Assembly (NCBI GenBank): GCA_016719945.1
Contig: JADJYE010000036.1
Span: 1-64,000 of the forward strand
From: Polyangiaceae bacterium
Lineage (GTDB): Bacteria > Myxococcota_A > Polyangia > Polyangiales > Polyangiaceae
Length of the DNA: 64,000 nt
Direction: 5' to 3'
Part shown: positions 22,955 to 30,137 of the stretch, piece by piece
How positions within the stretch are numbered: position 1 is the first letter of the stretch
Layout: each line of letters starts with the position of its first letter
The notes under the pieces: generated by a model
Database searches by the model: none
What the model was told of the DNA's origin: nothing
Seen by the model: only the letters and a program-made list of their open reading frames with translations
Program-made: the position numbers and the translations under genes

Positions 22955-24124
22955 TCAGGGCTCCGGCGCCCCGCACGCGGCGCCCTCGCATTTGACGCTC
23001 TCGATCCCCGGGCCGGCCTGAGACGCGGTGATCCAATCGATGAGCGACGTCTCGCCGACGCTCACCGAGTAGAACTCGTCGTACGGGATGATGCAGTGCT
23101 TGAAGTCCGGCGCGATGAACGAGCCGAAGTTCTCCGCGCCGGCCTCGATCTCCGCGACCGACGCGTGCATCAGCTGCGACCACTCCTCGGGCCCGCTGCC
23201 GCCCATCACCTCGAAGTAGAAGGTCTGGTTCTCGTCGAAGGCCGTGTTGAACTGGCTGAACCGCTGGTTCGGATAGTAGTTCGCGACGCCGAGGTAGAGA
23301 TCGGTCAGCGCCATCTCGAGGATGTTCACGTTCTCGGGGTCGAGCGCGGGGATCCACGTCGGGAAGGCCTCCTCGGCGTTCCATGACGGGAAGCTCTCCT
23401 CGAAGAACGTCTGCGTGATGATGCCGGCGCCGCTGTCGCCGAGCTGGAACACCTTCGACTCCGGGTAGTGCTCCATGACGTGCGCCGACCACAAGGCCGA
23501 CCCGTAGGAGCCCGCGCTGCAGCCGGTGACGAGGATCTCTTCGGGGGCGGAGAAGCTCTCGTAGACCCAGTCGAGCACGGCTCGCGCGTTGACCGCGCCG
23601 CGGTGGTGGATCGTGAACGCGCCGTCGCCTTCCCCATAGGTGACGTCGTTGTTCCCCCAATGGATGTCGCCGGTGCAGTAGGGGATGATGACGTGGTAGT
23701 AGTCCTTGAACGGGTTCGCCTCGTTCGTGTCGTCGTAGATGCCGGCCCCTTCGCCGCTCTCGACCGCCTGCCGAACGCTCTCCACGTCCTCCTCGAAGAT
23801 CGCCCCGGCCACGCTGCACGTCAGGTCGTTCCAGCAGGCGCCGCCGCCGATGAAGTCGATGACGACCTTGTTGGTGGTGCCCTTTCGAACCCAGAAGGCG
23901 TAGTCGGTCCCGCGAGAGCAGAGCGTGTCGCCTCCCGGCGCGAGCTCGGTCCAGCCCTCCTCGAGCTCGGGGAGCGTCACGTCGCCGCCACCACCACCAC
24001 CGCGGCCGCCACCACCACCACCCGCGCCGCCCCCCTCGCCGCCGCCGCCGGCGGTCGTCGAGTCGTCGCCGCAGGCAGCGAGCAGGAGGGAGGTGGCGAG
24101 AGCGGAGAACGTCGCGAAGCGCAT
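22955..24124 (-). CDS. Pectinacetylesterase/Notum-like secreted esterase, lipoprotein
   Basis: ATG 24124 gives 389 residues; the frame is open far upstream but only as a shadow of the MBOAT gene. The signal peptide ends in LLLAAC (lipobox), then a Gly-rich spacer of about 25 residues. The catalytic part matches the pectinacetylesterase/Notum family: VVIDFIGGGACWNDLTCS (oxyanion loop), YYHVIIPYCTGDIHWG, and the nucleophile Ser in VTGCSAGSYGSALWS. A His near the C-terminus (FKHCIIPYDEFYSV) probably completes the triad. Homologues remove acetyl or acyl groups from polysaccharides or proteins. Its neighbour is an MBOAT O-acyltransferase, so the two could write and erase acetyl groups on a surface polymer; that is inference. 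Confidence 0.83.
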   Translation of the reverse strand: MRFATFSALATSLLLAACGDDSTTAGGGGEGGGAGGGGGGRGGGGGGDVTLPELEEGWTELAPGGDTLCSRGTDYAFWVRKGTTNKVVIDFIGGGACWNDLTCSVAGAIFEEDVESVRQAVESGEGAGIYDDTNEANPFKDYYHVIIPYCTGDIHWGNNDVTYGEGDGAFTIHHRGAVNARAVLDWVYESFSAPEEILVTGCSAGSYGSALWSAHVMEHYPESKVFQLGDSGAGIITQTFFEESFPSWNAEEAFPTWIPALDPENVNILEMALTDLYLGVANYYPNQRFSQFNTAFDENQTFYFEVMGGSGPEEWSQLMHASVAEIEAGAENFGSFIAPDFKHCIIPYDEFYSVSVGETSLIDWITASQAGPGIESVKCEGAACGAPEP

Positions 24125-24130
24125 GGCGAA

Positions 24131-24136
24131 AGCATA
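24131..24136 (-). promoter_or_regulatory. -10-like hexamer TATGCT before the 24124 gene
   Basis: The hexamer ends 6 nt before the start codon, same sequence and spacing as before the LON-domain gene. Confidence 0.4.
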
Positions 24137-24156
24137 CCTCGGCTCGCGGCCGATCG

Positions 24157-25833
24157 TCAGAACTGGCCGTACACGAACGGCAGCGCCTCGGCGCTCGCGG
24201 CCTCGCGAAGCGCGATCGCCAGCACGAAGAGCGCGACGGCCTGCACCGGCGCTGGCGCCCGCATGAACAGCCCCCGCGCCCCGTCGTACGCCTTGCGAGG
24301 CATCCACTGCAGGACGAGGCCGCCGAAGATGAACAGCAGCAGGGTCTTCGTCAGGTTCGGGGTGTAGGTCGACAGCTGGAACAGCTGCTTGTAGATGAGC
24401 AGCGCCTTGTCGAGCGGCGCGCGGATCAGCACGAACGTGAAGGTCGTGAACACGAAGCACACGGCGACGCTGACCAGCTTCTTCGGGCTCAGCCCGGCGT
24501 CGCCCGAGTCGCCCGGCCGCACCCCGCGCCAGTCGAAGTAGTAGTGCGTGACGCCGACGGCGAGGCCCTGGACAACCCCGAACAACACGTAGCTCCACGC
24601 CGCGCCGTGCCAGATCCCGCAGACGACCATCGTCACCCAGACGTTGACGTACTTGCGGCCCTGGTCGGCGAGGTACAACGCCAGGAGCAAGAGCGCCGAA
24701 GCGCCGAGGAACAAGAGCAGGTTCTTGGTCTTGTTCACGGGGTCCGAGTCGTGGACCGCGTGGACCGCGCGCCAGACGGTGCCGGCGACGCCGACGACGA
24801 GCAGCACCTTGGAGATCGCGCGCCGCCGGCTCGCGACCGCGGGCGCCTCGCTGCGCACGATGCGGCTGCCTCCCAAGGGGATGTAGATGTAGTCGCGCAG
24901 CCAGCTCGACAGCGAGATGTGCCATCGCCGCCAGAACTCGACGAGGTTCGAGGCCTTGAAGGGCGCGTCGAAGTTGATCTTCAGGCGGTAGCCCAGCAAG
25001 AGCGCCACGCCGATCGCGACGTCGCTGTACCCCGAGAAGTCGCAGTAGATCTGGATCGCGTATCCGAACATGCCGACGAGCACCTCGAGCGACGAGTAGC
25101 TCGTGGGCTCGGCGACGACGCGGTCGACGAGGTTGATGCGCAGGTAGTCGCTGACGACGACCTTCTTGAAGAGCCCGATCGAGACGAGGAACATCCCCTC
25201 GCTGGCGGCGTGCGCCGTGAGCTGGACCGGCTTCGCGAAGAGCGGCAGCAGGTCTTTGCCGCGGATGATCGGGCCCGCGACCAGGTGCGGGAAGAACGCG
25301 ATGTACGTGATGTAGTGGGAGTAGCTCCGGCTGGCTGGGATCTCGCGCCGGTATACGTCCACGACGTAGCTCAGCGACATGAACGTGAAGAAGGAGATGC
25401 CGACCGGCAGCGGGAGGTTGAGCCGGTGGTCGCCGCCGCCCAGCGCCATCACCTGCTCCGCGAGGAAGTCCCAATACTTGAACACCAGCAGCAGCCCGGT
25501 GTTCATAGCGATGGTCACGTAGACGAGGTGCTTGCGGCGCTTGTCGTCCTGCGTGTTGGCGATCCAGATCGAGAGGTAGTAGTCGACCGTCGACCCGATG
25601 AAGACGATGGGGACGAACTCGAGCAGCGGGGCGTTCGCCTTGAGCGCCTCCCACGGGCCGATCGTCTTGGCCGCCTCCCAGAACGCGGCGGTGAACAGGT
25701 CGAGGCCCGCGTAGAAGACGTAGCTCGCGGCCGTCAGCAGGTAAAACCGCGCCTTGGGCCAGCGGGTGAGGGCCCACGTCGCCACGAAGACGACGACGAA
25801 GAACTTCGCGAACGCGAGGGTGTTGAAGATCAT
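24157..25833 (-). CDS. MBOAT-family membrane O-acyltransferase (AlgI-like)
   Basis: ATG 25833 gives 558 residues starting MIFNTLAFAKFF, the usual beginning of AlgI/DltB-type proteins. Around a dozen membrane helices are visible. Diagnostic motifs are LPVGISFFTFMSLSYVVDVYR, FFPHLVAGPIIRG, IYCDFSGYSDVAIG, LVEFWRRWHISLSSWLRDYIYIPLGG (split across the window of 20) and the catalytic His in VCGIWHGAAWSYVLFG. Family members transfer acetyl groups across the inner membrane to exopolysaccharide, peptidoglycan or teichoic acid together with an SGNH partner. The divergently transcribed SGNH gene at 25959 is the expected partner, as in PatA/PatB or AlgI/AlgJ. The acceptor polymer is unknown. Confidence 0.92.
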   Translation of the reverse strand: MIFNTLAFAKFFVVVFVATWALTRWPKARFYLLTAASYVFYAGLDLFTAAFWEAAKTIGPWEALKANAPLLEFVPIVFIGSTVDYYLSIWIANTQDDKRRKHLVYVTIAMNTGLLLVFKYWDFLAEQVMALGGGDHRLNLPLPVGISFFTFMSLSYVVDVYRREIPASRSYSHYITYIAFFPHLVAGPIIRGKDLLPLFAKPVQLTAHAASEGMFLVSIGLFKKVVVSDYLRINLVDRVVAEPTSYSSLEVLVGMFGYAIQIYCDFSGYSDVAIGVALLLGYRLKINFDAPFKASNLVEFWRRWHISLSSWLRDYIYIPLGGSRIVRSEAPAVASRRRAISKVLLVVGVAGTVWRAVHAVHDSDPVNKTKNLLLFLGASALLLLALYLADQGRKYVNVWVTMVVCGIWHGAAWSYVLFGVVQGLAVGVTHYYFDWRGVRPGDSGDAGLSPKKLVSVAVCFVFTTFTFVLIRAPLDKALLIYKQLFQLSTYTPNLTKTLLLFIFGGLVLQWMPRKAYDGARGLFMRAPAPVQAVALFVLAIALREAASAEALPFVYGQF

Positions 25834-25939
25834 GCCGGCCGTGTGGGGCGCTGCCCGAGGCCGGATCGCTACACCAAGCCGCATTCTGCGGCCAAATGCC
25901 GGCTTCTTGCTGGGAGTTTTGGGCCAGACGGGGTCGTTG

Positions 25940-25948
25940 TGCTACCGA
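25940..25948 (+). promoter_or_regulatory. Extended -10-like motif before the SGNH gene (leaderless candidate)
   Basis: TGCTACCGA fits TGnTAnnn; the hexamer ends 10 nt before ATG 25959. The AGGAGG in between touches the ATG and is too close to act as a normal ribosome-binding site. Confidence 0.45.
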
Positions 25949-25958
25949 GCCGAGGAGG

Positions 25959-27623
25959 ATGGCGAGTGACGCGGCGACCGAGCCCAAGGGCGAGACGGAA
26001 GGGGCCAAGCGCCCCGCGCCAGCGCCAGGGGAAGCGAGCTTCGGGGAGCTGGTGTCGACGCAGCGCCACGACGACGAGGGCGACTCTCGGCTGCGGGCGT
26101 CGGGCGACGGCAGCCCGCTCGTCGCGCAAAGCTTCCCCATCGCGCGCAAGGCCGCGCTGACGGGCCTCATCCTCGGCAGCCTCGTGCTCCTGCCCTACGC
26201 ACACCCGGGCCTGCTCCGATTCCGGGTCCTGTCAGAGGGCATCTCCTTCATCCCCGAGCCCGACTCCAACGACGCCATCCCGGGGATGGCCCCCCCAAAG
26301 GACTACGTCGGCGAGGAGACCCTCGAGGGCTCCACCGAGGACAGTCAGGACCGCGGCGCCGAGCTCGATCGGCCGATCTCGAACCCGAAGGGGCCCATCG
26401 CGCAGGCTCAGGCGCCGGTCCCCGCGGCCGTCCTCGAGGACAAGCCCCCGATCTCGATCGACGACCCCAACGGCGACGGGCTCTCGAAGTTCTTCGACAA
26501 GCTCATGGCGGTCGAGAACAAGACCCCTGGGGCGATCGCGCGCGTCGTCTATTACGGCGACAGCATCGTCGCGAGCGACTTCATCACCGGCAAGCTGCGC
26601 CGCATGCTCCAGGATCGCTTCGGCGACGCGGGGCACGGCTACGCCATCGCCGCGAACGCGTTCAAGGGCTGGTTTCACATCGACGTCTCCCGAAAGTCGA
26701 GCTCCCAGTGGAAGACCTCGACCTGCATCGGGCCCTACGCAGAGGACGGCTTCTACGGCCTCGGCTGCGTCTCGTTCACCGCGCGCAAGGAGGGCGAGTG
26801 GTTCATGATGGGCACGTCGTCCGCCGACAAATGGGGCAAGGCGGTCTCGCGCTTCGAGCTCGAGTACCTCGAGCAGCCGGGCGGCGGGGAGCTGGCGTTC
26901 TTCGTCGACGGTGAGCAAAAGGGCACGCTGTCGACCGACGGCCCCGAGAAGAAGGTGAAGTACCACGTGGTCGAGGTCGCCGACGGCCCCCACAAGCTCG
27001 AGGTCAAGACGACCTCGGACACAGCGACGCGTGTCTTCGGCCTGCGCATGGAGCGGGACATCCCCGGCGTCACGCTGAGCGCGCTCGGCATCACCGGCGC
27101 TCGCGCGCGCTTCCTCGACAAGCAGGACGACGCGCATTGGGCCGAGGTGCTGAAGGCCGCGAAGCCCGACCTCGTCGTCCTCGCGTTCGGCACCAACGAG
27201 GTCGGCGACGGACAGATGGCGTTCGACGACAAGGGCCAGCGATCGAAGGACCCGATGGGCGACTACGAGCGCAACCTCAAGGCCGTGCTCGAGCAGGTGA
27301 AGCGCGCGGTCCCAGACGCGTCGACGATGCTCGTCGGGCCCCCCGACATGGCGTCGAAGGGCGACAGCGGCGAAGGCCACTCGAAGCCGATGGTGCCGAT
27401 CATCATCCGCCACCAGAAGAACGTCGCCACCGAGCTCGGCTGGCCCTACTGGAACCAATACAAAGCCATGGGCGGCTCCGGGGCGATGTACTCGTGGGTG
27501 CAGTCCGGCCTGGGCAACCCCGACATGATTCACCCCACCGGCCAGGGGGGGAACGTCCTCGGCAAGTGGCTCTACCGCGCGCTCATGGAAAAGTACGAGG
27601 CCTACAAGGAAAAGAAGCGCTAG
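25959..27623 (+). CDS. Membrane-anchored SGNH/GDSL hydrolase, probable O-acetyltransferase partner
   Basis: ATG 25959 gives 554 residues; ATG 25896 upstream is possible but lies before the -10-like motif. A cytoplasmic charged N-terminus of about 60 residues precedes one membrane helix (AALTGLILGSLVLLPYAHPG) and a Pro-rich linker. The SGNH domain has block I VVYYGDSIVASDF with nucleophile Ser 202, a carbohydrate-binding-like beta insert, the Asn block VLAFGTNEVG, and block V with Asp 522 and His 525 (DMIHPTGQGGNVLG). This is the layout of periplasmic acetyltransferases working with MBOAT proteins; the divergent MBOAT gene lies 125 bp away. It probably transfers acetyl from the MBOAT protein to a periplasmic polymer. 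An inverted repeat overlaps its stop codon. Confidence 0.85.
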   Translation: MASDAATEPKGETEGAKRPAPAPGEASFGELVSTQRHDDEGDSRLRASGDGSPLVAQSFPIARKAALTGLILGSLVLLPYAHPGLLRFRVLSEGISFIPEPDSNDAIPGMAPPKDYVGEETLEGSTEDSQDRGAELDRPISNPKGPIAQAQAPVPAAVLEDKPPISIDDPNGDGLSKFFDKLMAVENKTPGAIARVVYYGDSIVASDFITGKLRRMLQDRFGDAGHGYAIAANAFKGWFHIDVSRKSSSQWKTSTCIGPYAEDGFYGLGCVSFTARKEGEWFMMGTSSADKWGKAVSRFELEYLEQPGGGELAFFVDGEQKGTLSTDGPEKKVKYHVVEVADGPHKLEVKTTSDTATRVFGLRMERDIPGVTLSALGITGARARFLDKQDDAHWAEVLKAAKPDLVVLAFGTNEVGDGQMAFDDKGQRSKDPMGDYERNLKAVLEQVKRAVPDASTMLVGPPDMASKGDSGEGHSKPMVPIIIRHQKNVATELGWPYWNQYKAMGGSGAMYSWVQSGLGNPDMIHPTGQGGNVLGKWLYRALMEKYEAYKEKKR

Positions 27624-27637
27624 CGGGGAGCGCTAGC
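27619..27637 (+). terminator. Inverted repeat over the SGNH stop codon
   Basis: Arms GCTAGCG and CGCTAGC (7 bp, perfect) with loop GGGAG; the TAG stop is inside the left arm. It could stabilise the 3' end or terminate transcription; no U-tract is present. Confidence 0.35.
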
Positions 27638-27657
27638 CGCGTCGACGTTTGGCGGCT

Positions 27658-27682
27658 CGAAGTTCCGAAATGCGGAACTTCG
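27658..27682. repeat. Perfect 10-bp inverted repeat
   Basis: CGAAGTTCCG and CGGAACTTCG flank the loop AAATG. A related but imperfect repeat follows at 27711-27733. The pair may be an operator of the cytochrome gene, a terminator, or members of an interspersed repeat family. Confidence 0.6.
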
Positions 27683-27710
27683 GGGGGTGATCCTGTCGGG
27701 ATGGGGGGTT

Positions 27711-27733
27711 GAAGTGCCGTATTTCGGCAATTC
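27711..27733. repeat. Related 9-bp inverted repeat with one mismatch
   Basis: GAAGTGCCG and CGGCAATTC flank TATTT; eight of nine positions pair. Size, loop length and the GAAGT..CCG core resemble the repeat at 27658-27682, 53 bp upstream. Confidence 0.5.
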
Positions 27734-27792
27734 GCGGCGGCATCGGGGGGCTCGCGGCGCGGCTCGCGCCTTGCTGTCTGCCCTCTCCGACG

Positions 27793-29316
27793 ATGGAGAG
27801 CTGGCGCAAGGGGTGGGCGATCTGGGCAGTTCTGGGGGTATCGGGCTGCGTGGCGGCGACCGCGCGTGGCCCGGCGCCCACGCAGGGTGTGTCGGCCGAG
27901 GCGATCGCGGCCGTCGAGGAAGAAGCCGCGCCGCCGCCCGTACAAGCAACGCCCCAGGCCGAGCACCTCATCCAGGCGGAGGTGGGTCATAGCGCGGTCG
28001 CCGACCAAGCCGTGCTCGCTCACTTACCGGCGGGTGACGCGCAGTGGCAAGCGCTCTGCGGCCGGGGCCACGACGACGTCGTGAGCGAGCGGCTCTGCAA
28101 GAGCCGCGGCGTACGGAGCCTCGCCGAGCTTCAAGCGGCGCTCGGGATCGGGTTCGTGTCGAAGATCGGCAACGGCGACTTCGGGAACCCGGCGTTCGCG
28201 TTCCTCTCGCACTCGACCTCGCTCACCGGCAGGTCGGTGTCGCCCATCAACCCGCGGGTGTTCGTGTTCACCGACCCCTCGACGCGCGGGCCGATCGCGG
28301 GGCCGCCCAAGCCGACCGAGGACTTCGTCGCGCTCGGGTTCGCGCGGGGTGAGCCGCTCGTCGAGCTCGTCGCCCGCGACCGCACCACCAACGAGCTGCG
28401 CTTCTTCCTGGTGCGCTTCGAGCTCGGCTGTGAACGAGAGCAGGGGGGCTGCTCCAGCTGGGACCTGTTCGGGCCATCGGTGGAGGGCGGCTGGGTGGGG
28501 CTGTCCGTCTATGACGACGCCGATCTCGAGAACACGGTGTTCGACTGCAACGTGTGTCACCAGCCGAACGGCCCGAGCACGCGCAAGCTGCTGCGGATGA
28601 GCCAGCAGCGCTTCCCTTGGACGCACTTCTTCCGGGACAAGGACCAGGGCAAGGAGCTCGTCGACGAGTACTTCCTCGCGCACGACAAGCGAGAGGCGTA
28701 CGGCGGGGTTCCTGGCCAGCTCGTGTCGTGGAGCGAGCCGGCGCGGCTCGAGGGGTTGGTCGAGCACGAGGGCTTCATCGAGCAGCCTGGCGAGCTGCCG
28801 ACCAAGGCGCTCGTCCAGCGCATCGTGGCCGGCAAGCCGCTCGCGGGCGAGCCGACCTACGCCGCGTTCTTCGCCGCGGCGCAGGCGGGGCGCGGCGTCA
28901 CGATGCCCTTCCCCGACGCGCGCTTCGTGGAGAAGGAGCGCTACAAGCTCGCGTCGGCGACCTACCGCAAGACCCTGGCGGGGACGCTCGACGTGGAGGC
29001 GTTCCCGTCGATCGCCGAGCTGCACAGCGACGAGGCGCGCTGGAGGACCGGGCGGCGGCCCGCGCCCGACGCGGACGGCAAGGGCATCGTCGTGCAGATG
29101 TGCGCGCGTTGCCACAACGGCTCGCTCGACCCCTCACTCTCGCGGGCCCGCTTCGACGCGACGGCGCTCGACACCATGGACGAGGCCGAGCTCGCCCTCG
29201 CGATCGAGCGGATGAAGCTGCCGAGCGGCTCGCCCCTCAAGATGCCGCCGGAGCGCTTCGGTGAGCTCACCGAGGAGGAGATCGCGAAGGCGGAGGCGGC
29301 GCTGCTCGTTCAGTGA
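27793..29316 (+). CDS. Diheme c-type cytochrome lipoprotein
   Basis: I chose ATG 27793, which gives the signal peptide MESWRKGWAIWAVLGVSGC with the Cys at 19; earlier frame extension crosses the inverted repeats and looks non-coding. The 507-residue protein carries two heme-binding motifs, CNVCH (252-256) and CARCH (437-441), the second followed by the distal-side pattern typical of cytochrome c C-terminal domains (LKMPPERFGELTEEEI, with Met as probable ligand). The region between them is not recognised. An outer- or inner-membrane-anchored electron carrier is inferred; partner unknown. Its end overlaps the mobA end by 7 bp on the opposite strand. Two inverted repeats precede it and may regulate it. 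Confidence 0.82.
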   Translation: MESWRKGWAIWAVLGVSGCVAATARGPAPTQGVSAEAIAAVEEEAAPPPVQATPQAEHLIQAEVGHSAVADQAVLAHLPAGDAQWQALCGRGHDDVVSERLCKSRGVRSLAELQAALGIGFVSKIGNGDFGNPAFAFLSHSTSLTGRSVSPINPRVFVFTDPSTRGPIAGPPKPTEDFVALGFARGEPLVELVARDRTTNELRFFLVRFELGCEREQGGCSSWDLFGPSVEGGWVGLSVYDDADLENTVFDCNVCHQPNGPSTRKLLRMSQQRFPWTHFFRDKDQGKELVDEYFLAHDKREAYGGVPGQLVSWSEPARLEGLVEHEGFIEQPGELPTKALVQRIVAGKPLAGEPTYAAFFAAAQAGRGVTMPFPDARFVEKERYKLASATYRKTLAGTLDVEAFPSIAELHSDEARWRTGRRPAPDADGKGIVVQMCARCHNGSLDPSLSRARFDATALDTMDEAELALAIERMKLPSGSPLKMPPERFGELTEEEIAKAEAALLVQ

Positions 29317-29972
29317 GGTCGGCCGAGCAGGGCGGCGAGCTCCTCGGGCGTGTCGACGTCGAGGAACGACGAGAGCTGAGGATCGGACGCAACTACGTCG
29401 CCATCCGCGAGGAGCTCGGCGGGCGTCACGACGCGCGCGTCGAGCCTCGACACCAGCGCGCGCATGCTCCGCTCGCCCTCGGCCACGGGGGACTCTGCGA
29501 CGGCGCCGGCGCGACGCGCGTACGCGGCGGCGAGCGGCTGCGGGTAGCCCGCGATCTCGGGGACCGCGGCGTCGTGCTGCGCGAGCAGCTCGACGAGTCG
29601 CCGCGCGACGCTGGCGTGCAGCCTCGGGAGATCGGTCGCGCACGCCACGAACCGCGTCGCGCTCGGCGGCAGGGCTCGCACGCCCTGCGCGAGCGCGGCG
29701 AGCGGCCCTTGCAAGCGAGCGGCGTCGCGCACCACCTGCACACCCGGCCCCAGGTCGGGCAGCTGCTGCGCCGTCGCCGCGACGACCACGACCCCGGCCC
29801 CCGCCACCGCGCCGAGCACGTGCGCCGCGCGGCGCACGAGCGCCTCGCCGTCGATCTCGATCAGCGCCTTGTCGCGCCCCATCCGTGAGCTTCCGCCGCC
29901 CACGAGCAGCACCGCGCCGAGGGCGGTATCCGCTCGGCGTGCTGCCTGCCCTGCTACGCTCTGCCTCGTCAT
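29310..29972 (-). CDS. mobA: Molybdenum cofactor guanylyltransferase MobA-like
   Basis: The nucleotidyltransferase N-terminus GAVLLVGGGSSRMGRDKALI is the MobA signature (GGxSxRMGxDK). Later motifs are ACATDLPRL (metal-binding Asp), PQPLAAAYARR, and the C-terminal FLDVDTPEEL. MobA attaches GMP to molybdopterin to form the bis-MGD cofactor; moeA is also in the window. The start is uncertain. ATG 29972 lies head-to-head with a truncated copy of the slipin start, and GTG 29912 would remove part of the first beta strand. The first 76 bases of this reading frame belong to a 142-bp repeat copied at 34266-34407, where mobA is truncated. Confidence 0.85.
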   Translation of the reverse strand: MTRQSVAGQAARRADTALGAVLLVGGGSSRMGRDKALIEIDGEALVRRAAHVLGAVAGAGVVVVAATAQQLPDLGPGVQVVRDAARLQGPLAALAQGVRALPPSATRFVACATDLPRLHASVARRLVELLAQHDAAVPEIAGYPQPLAAAYARRAGAVAESPVAEGERSMRALVSRLDARVVTPAELLADGDVVASDPQLSSFLDVDTPEELAALLGRPH

Positions 29973-30038
29973 GCCCCTCCTCCCGATCGCGGTGGTGCTG
30001 CTCGCGCTCCTCTTGCTGCTGGTGCTGATGGGCATCAA
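29897..30038. repeat. Left copy of a 142-bp direct repeat (mobA start plus truncated slipin start)
   Basis: These 142 bases recur at 34266-34407 with one mismatch (C 30012 versus T 34381). This copy contains the intact 5' end of mobA on the minus strand and the first codons of the slipin gene on the plus strand (MPLLPIAVVLLALLLL...). The slipin copy is cut after about 22 codons and runs into unrelated sequence. Confidence 0.9.
29952..29960 (+). promoter_or_regulatory. Duplicated copy of the slipin extended -10 motif
   Basis: TGCTACGCT here is identical to 34321-34329 because it lies in the 142-bp repeat. If active, it would transcribe the truncated slipin start and possibly the inserted genes downstream. 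Confidence 0.4.
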
Positions 30039-30137
30039 TCGCCGTGGCGGTAGCGTGTGTCACGGTTCCACTTCAGCGCCCCTGCCAGTATCATGACGCG
30101 CCAGGGACGCCACGTACGTCCCCGGAGGGGGCCGACG

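Noticed and set aside
24125..26170. Upstream extension of the pectinacetylesterase-like frame
   Set aside because: The 1,071-codon frame is open, but before ATG 24124 it is a shadow of the MBOAT gene. The signal peptide and lipobox begin at 24124.
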